DNA of 64,000 nt from Advenella kashmirensis W13003 (GTDB lineage: Bacteria; Pseudomonadota; Gammaproteobacteria; Burkholderiales; Burkholderiaceae_B), in the NCBI RefSeq assembly GCF_000506985.1, contig NZ_KI650979.1, positions 558,001 to 622,000 of the forward strand, in the 5' to 3' direction. A model generated the notes under the pieces. That model was not told the DNA's origin. It saw nothing but the letters and a program-made list of their open reading frames with translations, and did not search any database. The translations under genes were made by a program, and so were the position numbers. Shown one piece after another: positions 50,773 to 59,757 of the stretch. Position 1 is the stretch's first letter; each line of letters begins with the position of its first letter.

Positions 50773-51626
50773 ATACCAATCTATCTAAATCCGAAGACAA
50801 TAGCGAACGCTATACAGTTCCTGCACTTGAACGCGGGCTGATGCTGCTATCGGAATTCAACCGCGCCAGGCCGACGTTAAGCGCTCCTGAGCTTGCCCGG
50901 CGCCTTGACATCCCCAGATCCACCGTATTCCGACTTCTCAATACTCTGGAAAGTATGGGTTTCATAACGCGTACGGAAAGCGGCAACGAGTATCGTCTTG
51001 GCGTCGGCGTATTACGTTTAGGATTTGAATATCTTGCCTCTCTGGAATTGACCGATTTGGGCCGGCCCGTCCTCGAAAAGCTTTGCCAGGATGTGCAAAT
51101 GCCTTGCAATCTGGTCATACGTGACGAAAACGCCATTGTATATATCGCAAAAGCGTCGCCTCCTACCCCATTTGCCACGTCTGTGAACATTGGGACTCGC
51201 TTGCCTGCACACGGAACGATATTAGGCCATGTCCTGTTGAGCGAGCTGAACCTGTCTCAATTGCATGAGCAATACCCGGAAAACAAACTTCAGATATTTA
51301 CCAAACACACCCCACATGATGTTCAGGCACTCCATGACTGTTGCCAGGCAGCACGTAAACAGGGTTATGCGGTCAGCGAAGGTTTCTTCGATCCTGCGAT
51401 TTCCACCATTGCAGTGCCGGTGTTTGGTCATAACAACAAAATAGTCGCCGCCATGGGCGCAAACGCGATGGCTGCCAATTTCGACCGCAGCAAAATCGGA
51501 CGAATTATTTCCCGTATCCAAGAAGCCGCTGAGGATCTGTCCTCTCTTCTACGCCATTCTCCTTTGGGCATAAATCAGAGTACGCCTCAGAAAAGCGGCA
51601 ACAACGCGGCAGACGAGCATGCTTAG
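50769..51626 (+). CDS. IclR-family transcriptional regulator
   Basis: A 285-residue regulator. The winged helix is at about 16-78 (PALERGLMLLSEFNRARPTLSAPELARRLDIPRSTVFRLLNTLESMG) and the GAF-like effector domain about 90-255 (FDPAISTIAVPVFGHNNKIVAAMG). The start overlaps the hydrolase stop by 4 bases and the stop overlaps the aspartate dehydrogenase start by 8 bases. It is thus embedded in the structural operon; its candidate dyads are at 49277-49309. Effector unknown. Confidence 0.92.
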   Translation: MNTNLSKSEDNSERYTVPALERGLMLLSEFNRARPTLSAPELARRLDIPRSTVFRLLNTLESMGFITRTESGNEYRLGVGVLRLGFEYLASLELTDLGRPVLEKLCQDVQMPCNLVIRDENAIVYIAKASPPTPFATSVNIGTRLPAHGTILGHVLLSELNLSQLHEQYPENKLQIFTKHTPHDVQALHDCCQAARKQGYAVSEGFFDPAISTIAVPVFGHNNKIVAAMGANAMAANFDRSKIGRIISRIQEAAEDLSSLLRHSPLGINQSTPQKSGNNAADEHA

Positions 51627-52419
51627 TATTGCGCTGATCGGCTGTGGGGCAATAGGCGAATCATTACTCAAATCGATTCGTTACGACAACCATCTGCAAG
51701 TCGCCGCCATTGTCGTTTCCAAAAGGTCGATCGATCGTGTGGCCCGACTTGCGGAAACACTGGCTCCTGGCGCCAGTGTCAGTGAAAATATCCCTGATAG
51801 CGGAATAGATCTGGTTGTGGAAGCTGCCGGTCATCGTGCCATAGAAGCGCATGTTCTCCCGGCTCTTAAGCGCGGTATTTCAGCCGTGATTGCATCGGTA
51901 GGAGCCCTGGCGATGGACGACCTCGCGCCACGCCTGGAAACAGCAGCGACCAACGGTAGAAGTCAAGTCCATCTTATCGCCGGCGCAGTAGGCGCAATCG
52001 ATGCTATTGCCGCGGCAAAAATCGGTGGACTGGACAAAGTACTCTACACAGGCAAAAAACCCGCGCTCGCATGGCAAGGCACGCCAGCCGAACTGCAGTT
52101 CAATCTGGCCACACTCACCGAAGCCACAGTGGTGTTTGAGGGCTCCGCACGTGATGCTGCACAACGTTTCCCAAAAAATGCCAATGTCGCGGCAACGATC
52201 GCTTTGGCCAGTCTGGGCCTGGATGCGACCACAGTGCGTTTGATCGCAGACCCGAAGGCGTCCACCAATATCCACACCATCGACGCTTCTGGCGCATTTG
52301 GCGAATTGAACTTGACCCTCAGCAACCGGCCACTGAGTGACAATCCTAAAACGTCAGCGCTAACCGTGTATAGCATGGTACGAACGCTTCAAAACCTGAC
52401 TGGCACGCTGGTCATCTAG
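51619..52419 (+). CDS. L-aspartate dehydrogenase-family protein
   Basis: A 266-residue NAD(P)-dependent dehydrogenase. The nucleotide motif GCGAIG is at 8-13, and the C-terminal aspartate dehydrogenase domain (VAATIALASLGLDATTVRLIADP, HTIDASGAFGELNLTLSNRPL) carries the catalytic histidine near 220. The family makes iminoaspartate/oxaloacetate from aspartate, or acts on related amino acids. It overlaps the IclR gene by 8 bases and lies 45 bases before a Bug gene. In a catabolic operon an amino-dicarboxylate substrate is a reasonable reading; a role in NAD synthesis is less likely. Confidence 0.88.
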   Translation: MLSIALIGCGAIGESLLKSIRYDNHLQVAAIVVSKRSIDRVARLAETLAPGASVSENIPDSGIDLVVEAAGHRAIEAHVLPALKRGISAVIASVGALAMDDLAPRLETAATNGRSQVHLIAGAVGAIDAIAAAKIGGLDKVLYTGKKPALAWQGTPAELQFNLATLTEATVVFEGSARDAAQRFPKNANVAATIALASLGLDATTVRLIADPKASTNIHTIDASGAFGELNLTLSNRPLSDNPKTSALTVYSMVRTLQNLTGTLVI

Positions 52420-52464
52420 ATGACGCGACTTCTTTTAATCAAGAAACGAATGTAGGAGTTAGGA

Positions 52465-53439
52465 ATGAATAAGCTATTATCAAAACTGTTTAGCGCATCT
52501 GTTTTGGCCGTCGCATGCAGTTTTTCAACAAGCCTGTTCGCGGCGCAGCCGCCCTTGCGCATTGTTATCGGATTTCCACCCGGCGGAGTGCTGGACACCT
52601 TTGCCCGCTCACTTGCTGAAGAAATCTCAAAACGGGAAAGCAGACCTGTTGTCGTCGTCAACAAACCTGGCGCCTCGACATTGCTGGCTGTCAATGAGGT
52701 AGCCCGGGCAAAACCAGACGGATCTACTATGCTCCTGACACACTCGATGCCGTTCACTATTTATCCTTATACTTATAACAAACTGCAGCATACTCAGGAT
52801 GATTTCGCACCCATTGGATATCTCGCAAGCATTCCAATTGTCATGACATCGGGAAAGAGTCAACCGTTCAAGACCGCTCAGCAATACATCGCTTGGTTAC
52901 GAAAAAACCCCGACCAGGGCGCAGTAGGAGTAATCAGTCTCGGGGGGCAGCCCCATTTCGCATTATTGCAAATGGCAAAGGCATTGGACGTTCCTGTTTA
53001 TCCAGTTCCGTACCCCGGTACTCCACAACTGCTCAACGATCAGATCGGAGGCAATATCGGCGTAGGTTTATTGGCCATCGGCCCGCAAATCGAGCTATAT
53101 CGAGCAGGAAAAATCAACATCCTGGGGTTGGCTGGTCAATCGTCGGTCAAATTCATGCCCGAAGTCAAAACGTTGGAAAGCCAGGGGATCCAGGGTTTCG
53201 ACAAGCTCAGCCTGTGGTACGGTGCGTATTTCCCGAAAGACACGCCGCCTGAACTGGTTGATAAGTACGAAAAAATGTTGACTGAAATTGTCAATCAGCC
53301 GGCATTGCAGAAAAAATTCGAAGGCCAGGTGTTGATTCTCGACGGAAAATCAAAGAAATACGCGGTTGACCTTCTGGATCAAGAAAGAAAGTACTGGCAG
53401 CCGATCATTCAGAAATCAGGCTTCAAGGCTGATAAATGA
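52465..53439 (+). CDS. Bug-family periplasmic binding protein (cupin/AspDH operon)
   Basis: A 324-residue receptor with signal peptide ending SLFA|AQPPLR. The ligand loop GFPPGGVLD has aspartate 44, followed by VVVNKPGAST. Later segments (GVISLGGQPHFALLQMAK, VYPVPYPGTP) diverge from the common VPYKG pattern, so it is the most divergent copy in the window. A strong GGAGTTAGGA lies before the ATG. Last gene of the cupin operon. Confidence 0.9.
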   Translation: MNKLLSKLFSASVLAVACSFSTSLFAAQPPLRIVIGFPPGGVLDTFARSLAEEISKRESRPVVVVNKPGASTLLAVNEVARAKPDGSTMLLTHSMPFTIYPYTYNKLQHTQDDFAPIGYLASIPIVMTSGKSQPFKTAQQYIAWLRKNPDQGAVGVISLGGQPHFALLQMAKALDVPVYPVPYPGTPQLLNDQIGGNIGVGLLAIGPQIELYRAGKINILGLAGQSSVKFMPEVKTLESQGIQGFDKLSLWYGAYFPKDTPPELVDKYEKMLTEIVNQPALQKKFEGQVLILDGKSKKYAVDLLDQERKYWQPIIQKSGFKADK

Positions 53440-53477
53440 GCAAATGGCGCCGGACCACTGTTCGATATTTTTTCGTC

Positions 53478-54302
53478 TTAATCAATCAACACCCCGCCTT
53501 CATGAAACGGATACGGCCCTTCAAACTGCCCCGAAGGCGCCAGATGGGATACCAGCCTCCCGTTGAGGTCATCCCAGGCATGAACCCTGAATCCGGGCGG
53601 CTCCAACATCCATGAGGACTCTGCCTCTTCATCCAGATCCAGCGTCACCTGATGAGCAGGCGCAGGGGCAGTTGAGGCAATGGTGCCGCCAAAGCGCACG
53701 TCAATGGCTCTATGCAGATGTCCGCAGATAATACGTTCGATATTGTTATACCCGGACACGATCTCCTTCAATTGTTCCGCACCGGTCTGCACGCCGATCT
53801 TGTCCATATGACCGATCAGTGTTCTGAAGGGAGGGTGGTGCATGGCGATCACCACGGGCCGGTCTTCACTGTCAGCCAGCGCCTCGCGCAACCACTGCAA
53901 CCGTATTGCACACAACTCACCGCCACTCTCCTGTGGGATGACGGTATCCAATGCAATCAGTCGTAGTTCGCCAATATCAACCACGTATTGTATGAACTCA
54001 CCTTCGCCCAGATAGCTATGGTCTGGAAATGCGGCTCGCAGATTTTGCCGATCGTCATGATTCCCGGGAAGAAGATAAAGAGGCATATCAAGCGGAGCAA
54101 GCAGTTCGCGAAGATGCGCATACTCGGCTGGCCGACCAAAGTCAGTCAAATCACCAGTCAACACGATCGCGTCCGGTCGCTGGCGCAGCCTCAAAACCGA
54201 CTCGACACAGGTGCGAAGGTACGGCGCAGTATCCAGGCGACCATAAGCCAGCTTATCGGGTTCGCGGATATGCAAATCAGTCAGTTGTGCAAAAATTGTC
54301 AT
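53478..54302 (-). CDS. Cyclic nucleotide/glycerophosphodiester-type metallophosphoesterase
   Basis: A 274-residue calcineurin-like phosphodiesterase, in the CpdA/GpdQ group. Metal ligands are D9 and H11 (QLTDLHI), D51 (LTGDLTDFG), N81-H82 (LPGNHDD), then AMHHPPF and CGHLHRA. It is probably cytoplasmic and hydrolyses a phosphodiester. The start at 54302 follows the ABC ATPase stop; an ATG at 54317 would overlap that gene by 11 bases. It is the last gene of the importer operon, so it likely cleaves the imported diester (for example a glycerophosphodiester), an inference. Confidence 0.87.
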   Translation of the reverse strand: MTIFAQLTDLHIREPDKLAYGRLDTAPYLRTCVESVLRLRQRPDAIVLTGDLTDFGRPAEYAHLRELLAPLDMPLYLLPGNHDDRQNLRAAFPDHSYLGEGEFIQYVVDIGELRLIALDTVIPQESGGELCAIRLQWLREALADSEDRPVVIAMHHPPFRTLIGHMDKIGVQTGAEQLKEIVSGYNNIERIICGHLHRAIDVRFGGTIASTAPAPAHQVTLDLDEEAESSWMLEPPGFRVHAWDDLNGRLVSHLAPSGQFEGPYPFHEGGVLID

Positions 54303-54306
54303 GGTT

Positions 54307-55362
54307 TCAGTTGTCATAAGCGGGAAGAAATCGGGAGGCATCGATACGCAGGCCGACGGCTTCGCCCTCCCGGAAAAGGGTATCGCCCGGCTGTTCGGCC
54401 ATCATCAATTGCCGGTTGGCTGTTTTCAGTTGCAATTGCACCCGGTCACCCAGAAAAACACGGCGCTCTACCGTCGCACGCGGCTGTCCATCGCACACGG
54501 CCTCCACACGAATATCTTCCGGGCGCAATAACACCGCGGGGTGCGCCTTCAAGTGTTCAGGACAGGCAAGAACGGCATCTCCAAACGAAATAATGCCATT
54601 TGCAATCGCGCTGTCGTCACGCTCCAGGCGGTTTACCCGCCCCAGGAACTGGGCGACGAAAGGATGCTCCGGTTTTCTGTAGAGTGACTCCCCGTTCCCG
54701 ACTTGCATAATCAGACCTGCGCTCATGATGGCCAGCCTGTCGGCGATGGCCAGTGCCTCATGCTGATCGTGTGTCACGTGTACCGCAGTAATCCCCAGCC
54801 GGCGCAATAATTCCGCCAATTCGTCCCGCAGTGATTCCTTCAGTTTCGCGTCAAGCGCCGCCAGGGGCTCGTCCAGCAGCAGCACGCGCGGCTTGACCGC
54901 GACGGCCCGGGCCAACGCGACACGCTGGCGCTGTCCGCCCGACAACTCCGCCGGACGTTTTTTCTCCAGGCCATTCAGACGTACCAAATCGACCAGCTCG
55001 CCAACCGTTTTCTTTTGCACCTCAGCAGAAACGCCCCGCACGCGCAAGCCATATGCAATATTGGCCTCTACCGTCATTTGCGGAAACAATGCATAGCTCT
55101 GAAAGACCATCCCAATGCCGCGTCTCTCGACGGGCAGATGAGTCACCTCCTGCCCTGCAAACAGAATGCGACTGCCTGGATCGGCCGCTTCAAGTCCCGC
55201 CAGCAGGCGTAGCAATGTCGTCTTGCCGCAACCGGATGGCCCCAGCAGGGCGATCACTTCACCGGGATTGATGGTGAGCGTCACCGGCTGCAGACCGCGA
55301 GTGCCGTCCGGATAGGTCTTGGCACAATCGATAATTTCTATGCGTGTCTTTTCAATATTCAT
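54307..55362 (-). CDS. ABC transporter ATP-binding subunit (PotA/PhnT-like)
   Basis: A 351-residue ATPase. Walker A GPSGCGKTT (41-49), Q-loop Q88, signature LSGGQ (140-144), Walker B LLLDEP (161-166) and a C-terminal TOBE regulatory domain (about 285-345) are visible. It energises the two-permease importer encoded upstream on the same strand, 12 bases after the second permease gene. The ligand class (2-aminoethylphosphonate, spermidine, thiamine or phosphodiester) cannot be decided from the ATPase. Confidence 0.93.
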   Translation of the reverse strand: MNIEKTRIEIIDCAKTYPDGTRGLQPVTLTINPGEVIALLGPSGCGKTTLLRLLAGLEAADPGSRILFAGQEVTHLPVERRGIGMVFQSYALFPQMTVEANIAYGLRVRGVSAEVQKKTVGELVDLVRLNGLEKKRPAELSGGQRQRVALARAVAVKPRVLLLDEPLAALDAKLKESLRDELAELLRRLGITAVHVTHDQHEALAIADRLAIMSAGLIMQVGNGESLYRKPEHPFVAQFLGRVNRLERDDSAIANGIISFGDAVLACPEHLKAHPAVLLRPEDIRVEAVCDGQPRATVERRVFLGDRVQLQLKTANRQLMMAEQPGDTLFREGEAVGLRIDASRFLPAYDN

Positions 55363-55374
55363 AACGGTAATATC

Positions 55375-56175
55375 TCAATTGCCATAGCGCTTCTGTACCC
55401 AGTTTGCGACGCCCTGCAGCAGCCAGAGGATAGGCAGAATCACCAGTATAAAAATAAGCGTGTAGGCAGAACCTACCTCGATCCGCATTGACGCATAGCT
55501 GTCCGCCAAACCGACAGGAAGCGTTCGCGTCAGGGGTGTATGCAACATCCATGTCAGGTTGAATTCGCCAATGGACAGGGTAAAGACCATGAGCATGCCG
55601 GCCAGGATTGCCGGAAAAACGGCAGGCACCAGCACGCCCAAAAAGCGTTGCATGAATGAGGCGCCCAGCGTTCGGGCTGCTTCTTCAATGGCCAGAAGAT
55701 CGGGACGCTGGAAAGCAGAGGAAACAGTTCGCACCATGAAAGGCAGCGTGAACAGGATGTGCCCGATCAAAATAAAGCCAAAGCTTTGTCGCAACAGATT
55801 GATGTCGCCATACGCAAGGATCAGCGCCAGGGCCGTAGCCAGTCCCGGAACGGCAACTGGCAGAGTCAGAACCTCCTCAAAGGCACGGGCGTAACGTGAC
55901 CGGCTGCGCGCCAAAGCATAAGCACAGGGAACGCCAAGCAACAGCGTGCAGGCAACACACACCAGAGCCAGAATCACAGACGCACTTACGGTTGAACCAT
56001 AAACCGACCAGACTTCCTGGAGCCAGCGCAACGTCAGCCCGCTTTTGAGTCCTGTTCGGTAATTATTCACCAGGCCCGCCATGACAGATATGATGACAGG
56101 CACGAACATGAACAGACAAACCACACATGTGATGAGAAAAAGAAAGGGGGCAGGTTTTTGCGATTGAGCATGCAT
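55375..56175 (-). CDS. ABC transporter permease (second)
   Basis: A 266-residue membrane subunit with about six helices. The cytoplasmic coupling loop is EEAARTLGASFMQRFLGVLVPAVFPAILAGM near 165-195 (EAA motif). It lies 9 bases after the first permease gene and 12 bases before the ATPase gene. It forms the channel as a heterodimer with the other permease. Confidence 0.92.
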   Translation of the reverse strand: MHAQSQKPAPFLFLITCVVCLFMFVPVIISVMAGLVNNYRTGLKSGLTLRWLQEVWSVYGSTVSASVILALVCVACTLLLGVPCAYALARSRSRYARAFEEVLTLPVAVPGLATALALILAYGDINLLRQSFGFILIGHILFTLPFMVRTVSSAFQRPDLLAIEEAARTLGASFMQRFLGVLVPAVFPAILAGMLMVFTLSIGEFNLTWMLHTPLTRTLPVGLADSYASMRIEVGSAYTLIFILVILPILWLLQGVANWVQKRYGN

Positions 56176-56184
56176 GTTGAAGTC

Positions 56185-57048
56185 CTACGCACCAGATGAT
56201 GCCGTGCCGGCCACACGCGCCAAAAACAGCACCGCCCAGGTCACCAGTCCTAGCGCAATCGACAGCGACGCGGCAAGCGCAAAATTGGCGTAGTTGGTGA
56301 ACTCGTTATAGATCGTAATGGGAACAACCTCGAATTTACTGGCCAGGGTAAAGGCCGTGCCGAACGCACCCATGGCAGTGGCAAAAACAATTGCGCCGCA
56401 AGCCACTGTGGTGGGCGCCAATTGCGGCAACCATACATCCCGCGTGATTTCCCAGCGCGATGCACCCAGGACCCGGGCCGCCTCTTCCAGTTGCCCATCC
56501 ATGGCTTCGGCCGCTGCGGTATACGAGGCAATCGCACGCGGCAGTGAAAAATACAAATAACCCAGAAACAAACCGATCATGCCGTAAGCGAATGTCATTC
56601 GTCCCATTCCAACAGCGCTGGACAAGTCGGCAAACCAACCCTGCCGGCCACCCAGCAAAATAATGAAAAAGCCGATAATGACGCCGGGAAAGGCCAGAGG
56701 AGCCGTCAACAAGGACAGCAAAACCTGGCGACCGGCAAAACGCCGGCGTGCCAGATAGACCCCCACCGCACCGCCGATCACCAGGGTCACGACAGTAGTA
56801 GCGAGCGACAGCAGAACAGTGTTGATCATGCTCCACATATACCTGCTATCGGTCAAAACGAGGAAATAGGTCTCCCAGCCCTTTTCAGCCGGCAGCGCAA
56901 TCAGCCGCACAACAGGAAGAATCCAGAAGGCCACGAAAAACACCGTCGCGGGCGCGAGGCATGCGAGCAAAAGACGATGATGACGGTTTTGAGCAGCAAC
57001 ACGCCCGGACATTTTTCTGTTTCCTGTTTTGACTATTTCATATGTCAT
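56185..57048 (-). CDS. ABC transporter permease (first)
   Basis: A 287-residue membrane subunit with about six helices. The EAA loop is EAARVLGASRWEITRDVWLPQLAPTTVACG near 190-220. An ATG at 57012 (MSGRVAAQ) with AGGA close upstream is an alternative start. It is 40 bases after the binding protein gene and 9 bases before the second permease gene. Confidence 0.9.
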   Translation of the reverse strand: MTYEIVKTGNRKMSGRVAAQNRHHRLLLACLAPATVFFVAFWILPVVRLIALPAEKGWETYFLVLTDSRYMWSMINTVLLSLATTVVTLVIGGAVGVYLARRRFAGRQVLLSLLTAPLAFPGVIIGFFIILLGGRQGWFADLSSAVGMGRMTFAYGMIGLFLGYLYFSLPRAIASYTAAAEAMDGQLEEAARVLGASRWEITRDVWLPQLAPTTVACGAIVFATAMGAFGTAFTLASKFEVVPITIYNEFTNYANFALAASLSIALGLVTWAVLFLARVAGTASSGA

Positions 57049-57088
57049 TGATATGGCCTAGCGGGCACGAACGTGCCCGGCAGTTCTA

Positions 57089-58099
57089 CTAGCGCACTTC
57101 CTTCATATAGCGATCGGAAAAGCCTCTTTGCACTTCGGCCATCTTGCCATAGTCAATTGCCTTGACACGGGCGTAGTCAGCTTCCGGCAGAAACTTGTCC
57201 TGAACATCTTTGGGCATGGCAGTGGCACGCACCGGACGCAAGAACGCGCGCGCCCAGATTGCCTGGCCTTCGTCGGACATGACAAAATCGAGCGCCTTGC
57301 GACCGTTGTCTGCATGCGGTGCATTGGCCACCAGGCTCATCACGTACGGCACAGCAACCGTTCCTTCCTCGGGAATCACAAATTCAACATTGGCCTTGTC
57401 TTTGTATTTTGCACGGTAGGCGTTGAAGTCGTAGTCCAGCAGAATACCGATTTCACCAGACAGCAGACGCGCGTACGACGTCTGCTTGGGAACGATCGGG
57501 TCGTTGGCCTGCAGGGATTTGAAATAATCAATACCAGGTTTGAAATTATCCAGCGTACCGCCCAGCGCCGCATTGGCGGCCACGGCACCCACATAACCCA
57601 CAAAGGCCGAGGACGGATCAAGATACCCGATCAATCCTTTATATTCAGGCTTGAGCAGGTCTTTCCATGACTTGGGGACAGGCTTGCCATCAAGTGCGTC
57701 GACATTGACCATAAAACCCATCGTGCCTGAATGGGTCGTAAACCAGTGTCCATCCGGGTCTTTCAGATCGGCCGGAATATCATCCCAATGCGCCGGTTTA
57801 TAGGTACCCAGTACGCCTTCTTTTTGCGCCTGAACCGCAAACGAAATGCCCAGATAGGTGATATCGGCAACCGGATTGGACTTTTCTGCCACCAGTTGAG
57901 CCAGTGACTGCCCGGAATTTTTGTTGTCAGCCGGAATGGTCACCCCGGTCTTGTCCTTGATAGCCTTGAGCTGTGTACCCCAATCGGCCCATTCGGTAGG
58001 ACAGTTATAACAGATCGCCGTCTGTGCAGATGCACTCGCGGCAGCAAATCCCAGCGCCAGCAGGCCAGCCTGGGCGACACGTTTAAGAATGCGGGACAT
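57089..58099 (-). CDS. ABC transporter substrate-binding protein (PotD/Fbp-like, family 1)
   Basis: A 336-residue periplasmic receptor with signal peptide ending ASA|QTAICY. Features: WADWGTQLKAIKDKTGVTIP, TYLGISFAVQAQKEGVLG, and FVMSDEGQAIWARAFLRPVRATAMPKDV. The family binds iron, spermidine, aminoethylphosphonate or related compounds. First structural gene of the importer operon, 38 bases after the LacI gene. The phosphodiesterase in the operon hints at a phosphodiester or phosphonate ligand. Confidence 0.9.
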   Translation of the reverse strand: MSRILKRVAQAGLLALGFAAASASAQTAICYNCPTEWADWGTQLKAIKDKTGVTIPADNKNSGQSLAQLVAEKSNPVADITYLGISFAVQAQKEGVLGTYKPAHWDDIPADLKDPDGHWFTTHSGTMGFMVNVDALDGKPVPKSWKDLLKPEYKGLIGYLDPSSAFVGYVGAVAANAALGGTLDNFKPGIDYFKSLQANDPIVPKQTSYARLLSGEIGILLDYDFNAYRAKYKDKANVEFVIPEEGTVAVPYVMSLVANAPHADNGRKALDFVMSDEGQAIWARAFLRPVRATAMPKDVQDKFLPEADYARVKAIDYGKMAEVQRGFSDRYMKEVR

Positions 58100-58137
58100 T
58101 CCAATCTCCAGAATAAATAAAATTTAGTACACGTACG

Positions 58138-59175
58138 TCAGGAATTGGCGCAGTCATTGATCGGGGCCTGCGCGCATGATTCGCCCCGGTAAAACTCGTG
58201 GTCAAGCGTGATACTGTCCGTCGATGCAGGCATGCTGTTGCTTTCAATTGCTGTGATGAGCAACTGCACCCCTTCGCGGCCCATGTCACCATTAGGTTGC
58301 GCGATCGTCGACAATGTCGGCGTGAGGTCACGGCCGAGCTGGATACCGTCAAAGCCGGTCACACTCACATCCTGGGGCACCCTGAGCCCGCATTGGTGCG
58401 CGGCACGAATCGCGCGCACTGCCAGCAGATCGTTGGAACAGATCAGTGCGGTGGGACGATGACTTGAACTCAATACAAGTGAAATATTTTCGATCGCTGT
58501 TTCTACAAACGGCACTTCAATCAATGTCGCCGGTTTCAGCCGCGCCTTTTTCATGCCCGCTACAAAGCCGGCATAGCGCTGTTGCGCCCGATCGGACGCC
58601 TTCAGCTGCCCGCACACCATCGCGATATCCGAGTGCCCTAGCTGCGCCAGATGATGCACCAGATCACGCACCGCAATCTCGCCTTCAACAGAGACGCAGG
58701 GGTGATCCGGATGACGGTTATATACCAGCACATAGGGGGTGCCTTGTTCGCGAAGCCGGGCAACTGCCTGGGATGTAGCCGCGTCGGATACCACCAGAAG
58801 CACCCCGTCTACGCCAAAGGCTTGAAGCTGGGCCACTGCCTCTATTTCACTTTCGATTTTGTATTCTGTGGTAGCAGGCATGATGGCGTAACCATGCGCC
58901 GCTGTCGCCTGGGTAATGCCCTGCAGACATTCAGCGAAGACCGGATTGGTCAGCGTCGGCAGCACGACCCCAATGACGCGGCTGCGCTGCGTGCGCAGCG
59001 TGCGCGCCGACGCGTTGGGCCGGTAGCCGTACTCGCGCGCCACCTCCAGAACCAGCTGACGCGTCTGCTCATTCACCAGGTCGGGCAAATTGAACACGCG
59101 CGATACCGTTGCGGGAGAAACGCCCGCCTGGGTGGCGATATCGAGAATCGAAATCCGGTCACTGCGGTTTTTCAT
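58138..59175 (-). CDS. LacI-family transcriptional regulator of the ABC importer operon
   Basis: A 345-residue LacI/GalR protein. The helix-turn-helix (SILDIATQAGVSPATVSRVFNLPD) spans residues 8-31 and the ligand domain about 62-335. It is the first gene of the operon, followed 38 bases later by the binding protein gene. The palindrome TGAAAACGATTTCA at 59194-59207 lies 19 bases upstream of its start and suggests autoregulation of the whole operon in response to the imported compound. Confidence 0.94.
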   Translation of the reverse strand: MKNRSDRISILDIATQAGVSPATVSRVFNLPDLVNEQTRQLVLEVAREYGYRPNASARTLRTQRSRVIGVVLPTLTNPVFAECLQGITQATAAHGYAIMPATTEYKIESEIEAVAQLQAFGVDGVLLVVSDAATSQAVARLREQGTPYVLVYNRHPDHPCVSVEGEIAVRDLVHHLAQLGHSDIAMVCGQLKASDRAQQRYAGFVAGMKKARLKPATLIEVPFVETAIENISLVLSSSHRPTALICSNDLLAVRAIRAAHQCGLRVPQDVSVTGFDGIQLGRDLTPTLSTIAQPNGDMGREGVQLLITAIESNSMPASTDSITLDHEFYRGESCAQAPINDCANS

Positions 59176-59193
59176 GCTCTTGAAAACGTCCTA

Positions 59194-59207
59194 TGAAAAC
59201 GATTTCA
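59194..59207. promoter_or_regulatory. LacI-type operator
   Basis: TGAAAACGATTTCA has arms TGAAA and TTTCA around a CG centre, the classic LacI-family operator form, placed 19 bases upstream of the LacI gene at 59175. Confidence 0.7.
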
Positions 59208-59478
59208 TTTTAGGGTAGCACTGTTACGTGGATGTGACAATCGTGCACTGCGGCAACCAGCGCCCGGCTCTACGTATATTCCGATATTGTGATTCGAAGG
59301 GGGTCTGCAATACACTTTTTCTGCTGTTTTTCACTTCCACACATGATCTTGGAAAAGGCCGTCCTCCAATGGAGGTCAGCGCGAACATCAACTGCCCTGA
59401 TTGTTATCAAGGCTAATGTGTATTGAAAAAAGGTTCCACTATTGATACCATTCAATTGCTATTCGAGGGATAAATCAG
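59208..59478. other. Gene-free region before hicA
   Basis: No gene is seen. It contains a small hairpin (CCTCC-AAT-GGAGG near 59365) and an A/T-rich stretch before the hicA start, but no clear promoter. A GAGGGA ribosome site precedes the GTG. Confidence 0.5.
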
Positions 59479-59757
59479 GTGACTGGAATAGAAAAAATTC
59501 TAGTAAAAATGAAAAACGAACCCGCAAATGTTCGGTTTTCTGAACTCAAGCAAGTCTGCACATATTTTTTTAATCAACCTCGCTCAAACGGTTCCAGTCA
59601 CATGGTATTCAAAACTCCCTGGCAAGGAGAACCTCGGATTAATATTCAAAATGACAAAGGCAAAGCGAAAGCCTACCAAGTAAAACAAGTACTGGCAGCA
59701 ATACAGAAACTTGGAGCATGGACTATCTTTTCCCAGGATGACCGCAATGGATGTTAA
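59479..59757 (+). CDS. hicA: HicA-like mRNA interferase toxin
   Basis: A 92-residue toxin of the HicA family (double-stranded RNA-binding-like fold, cleaves mRNA). The catalytic histidine H41 is in RSNGSSHMVFKTPW, and the C-terminal YQVKQVLAAIQKLG helix is typical. The start is a GTG with GAGGGA 9 bases upstream; an internal ATG at 59509 is possible but would remove part of the fold. Its end overlaps hicB by 11 bases, so both are made together. It sits between the LacI operon (divergent) and the Bug operon (convergent), a common location for a mobile toxin-antitoxin pair. Confidence 0.85.
   Translation: MTGIEKILVKMKNEPANVRFSELKQVCTYFFNQPRSNGSSHMVFKTPWQGEPRINIQNDKGKAKAYQVKQVLAAIQKLGAWTIFSQDDRNGC

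Noticed and set aside
59285-59320. tRNA-like GATTCGAA segment
   Set aside because: No acceptor stem or cloverleaf can be built around it.
59228-59416. 62-residue frame between LacI and hicA
   Set aside because: No ribosome site, no recognisable pattern, in a likely regulatory region.
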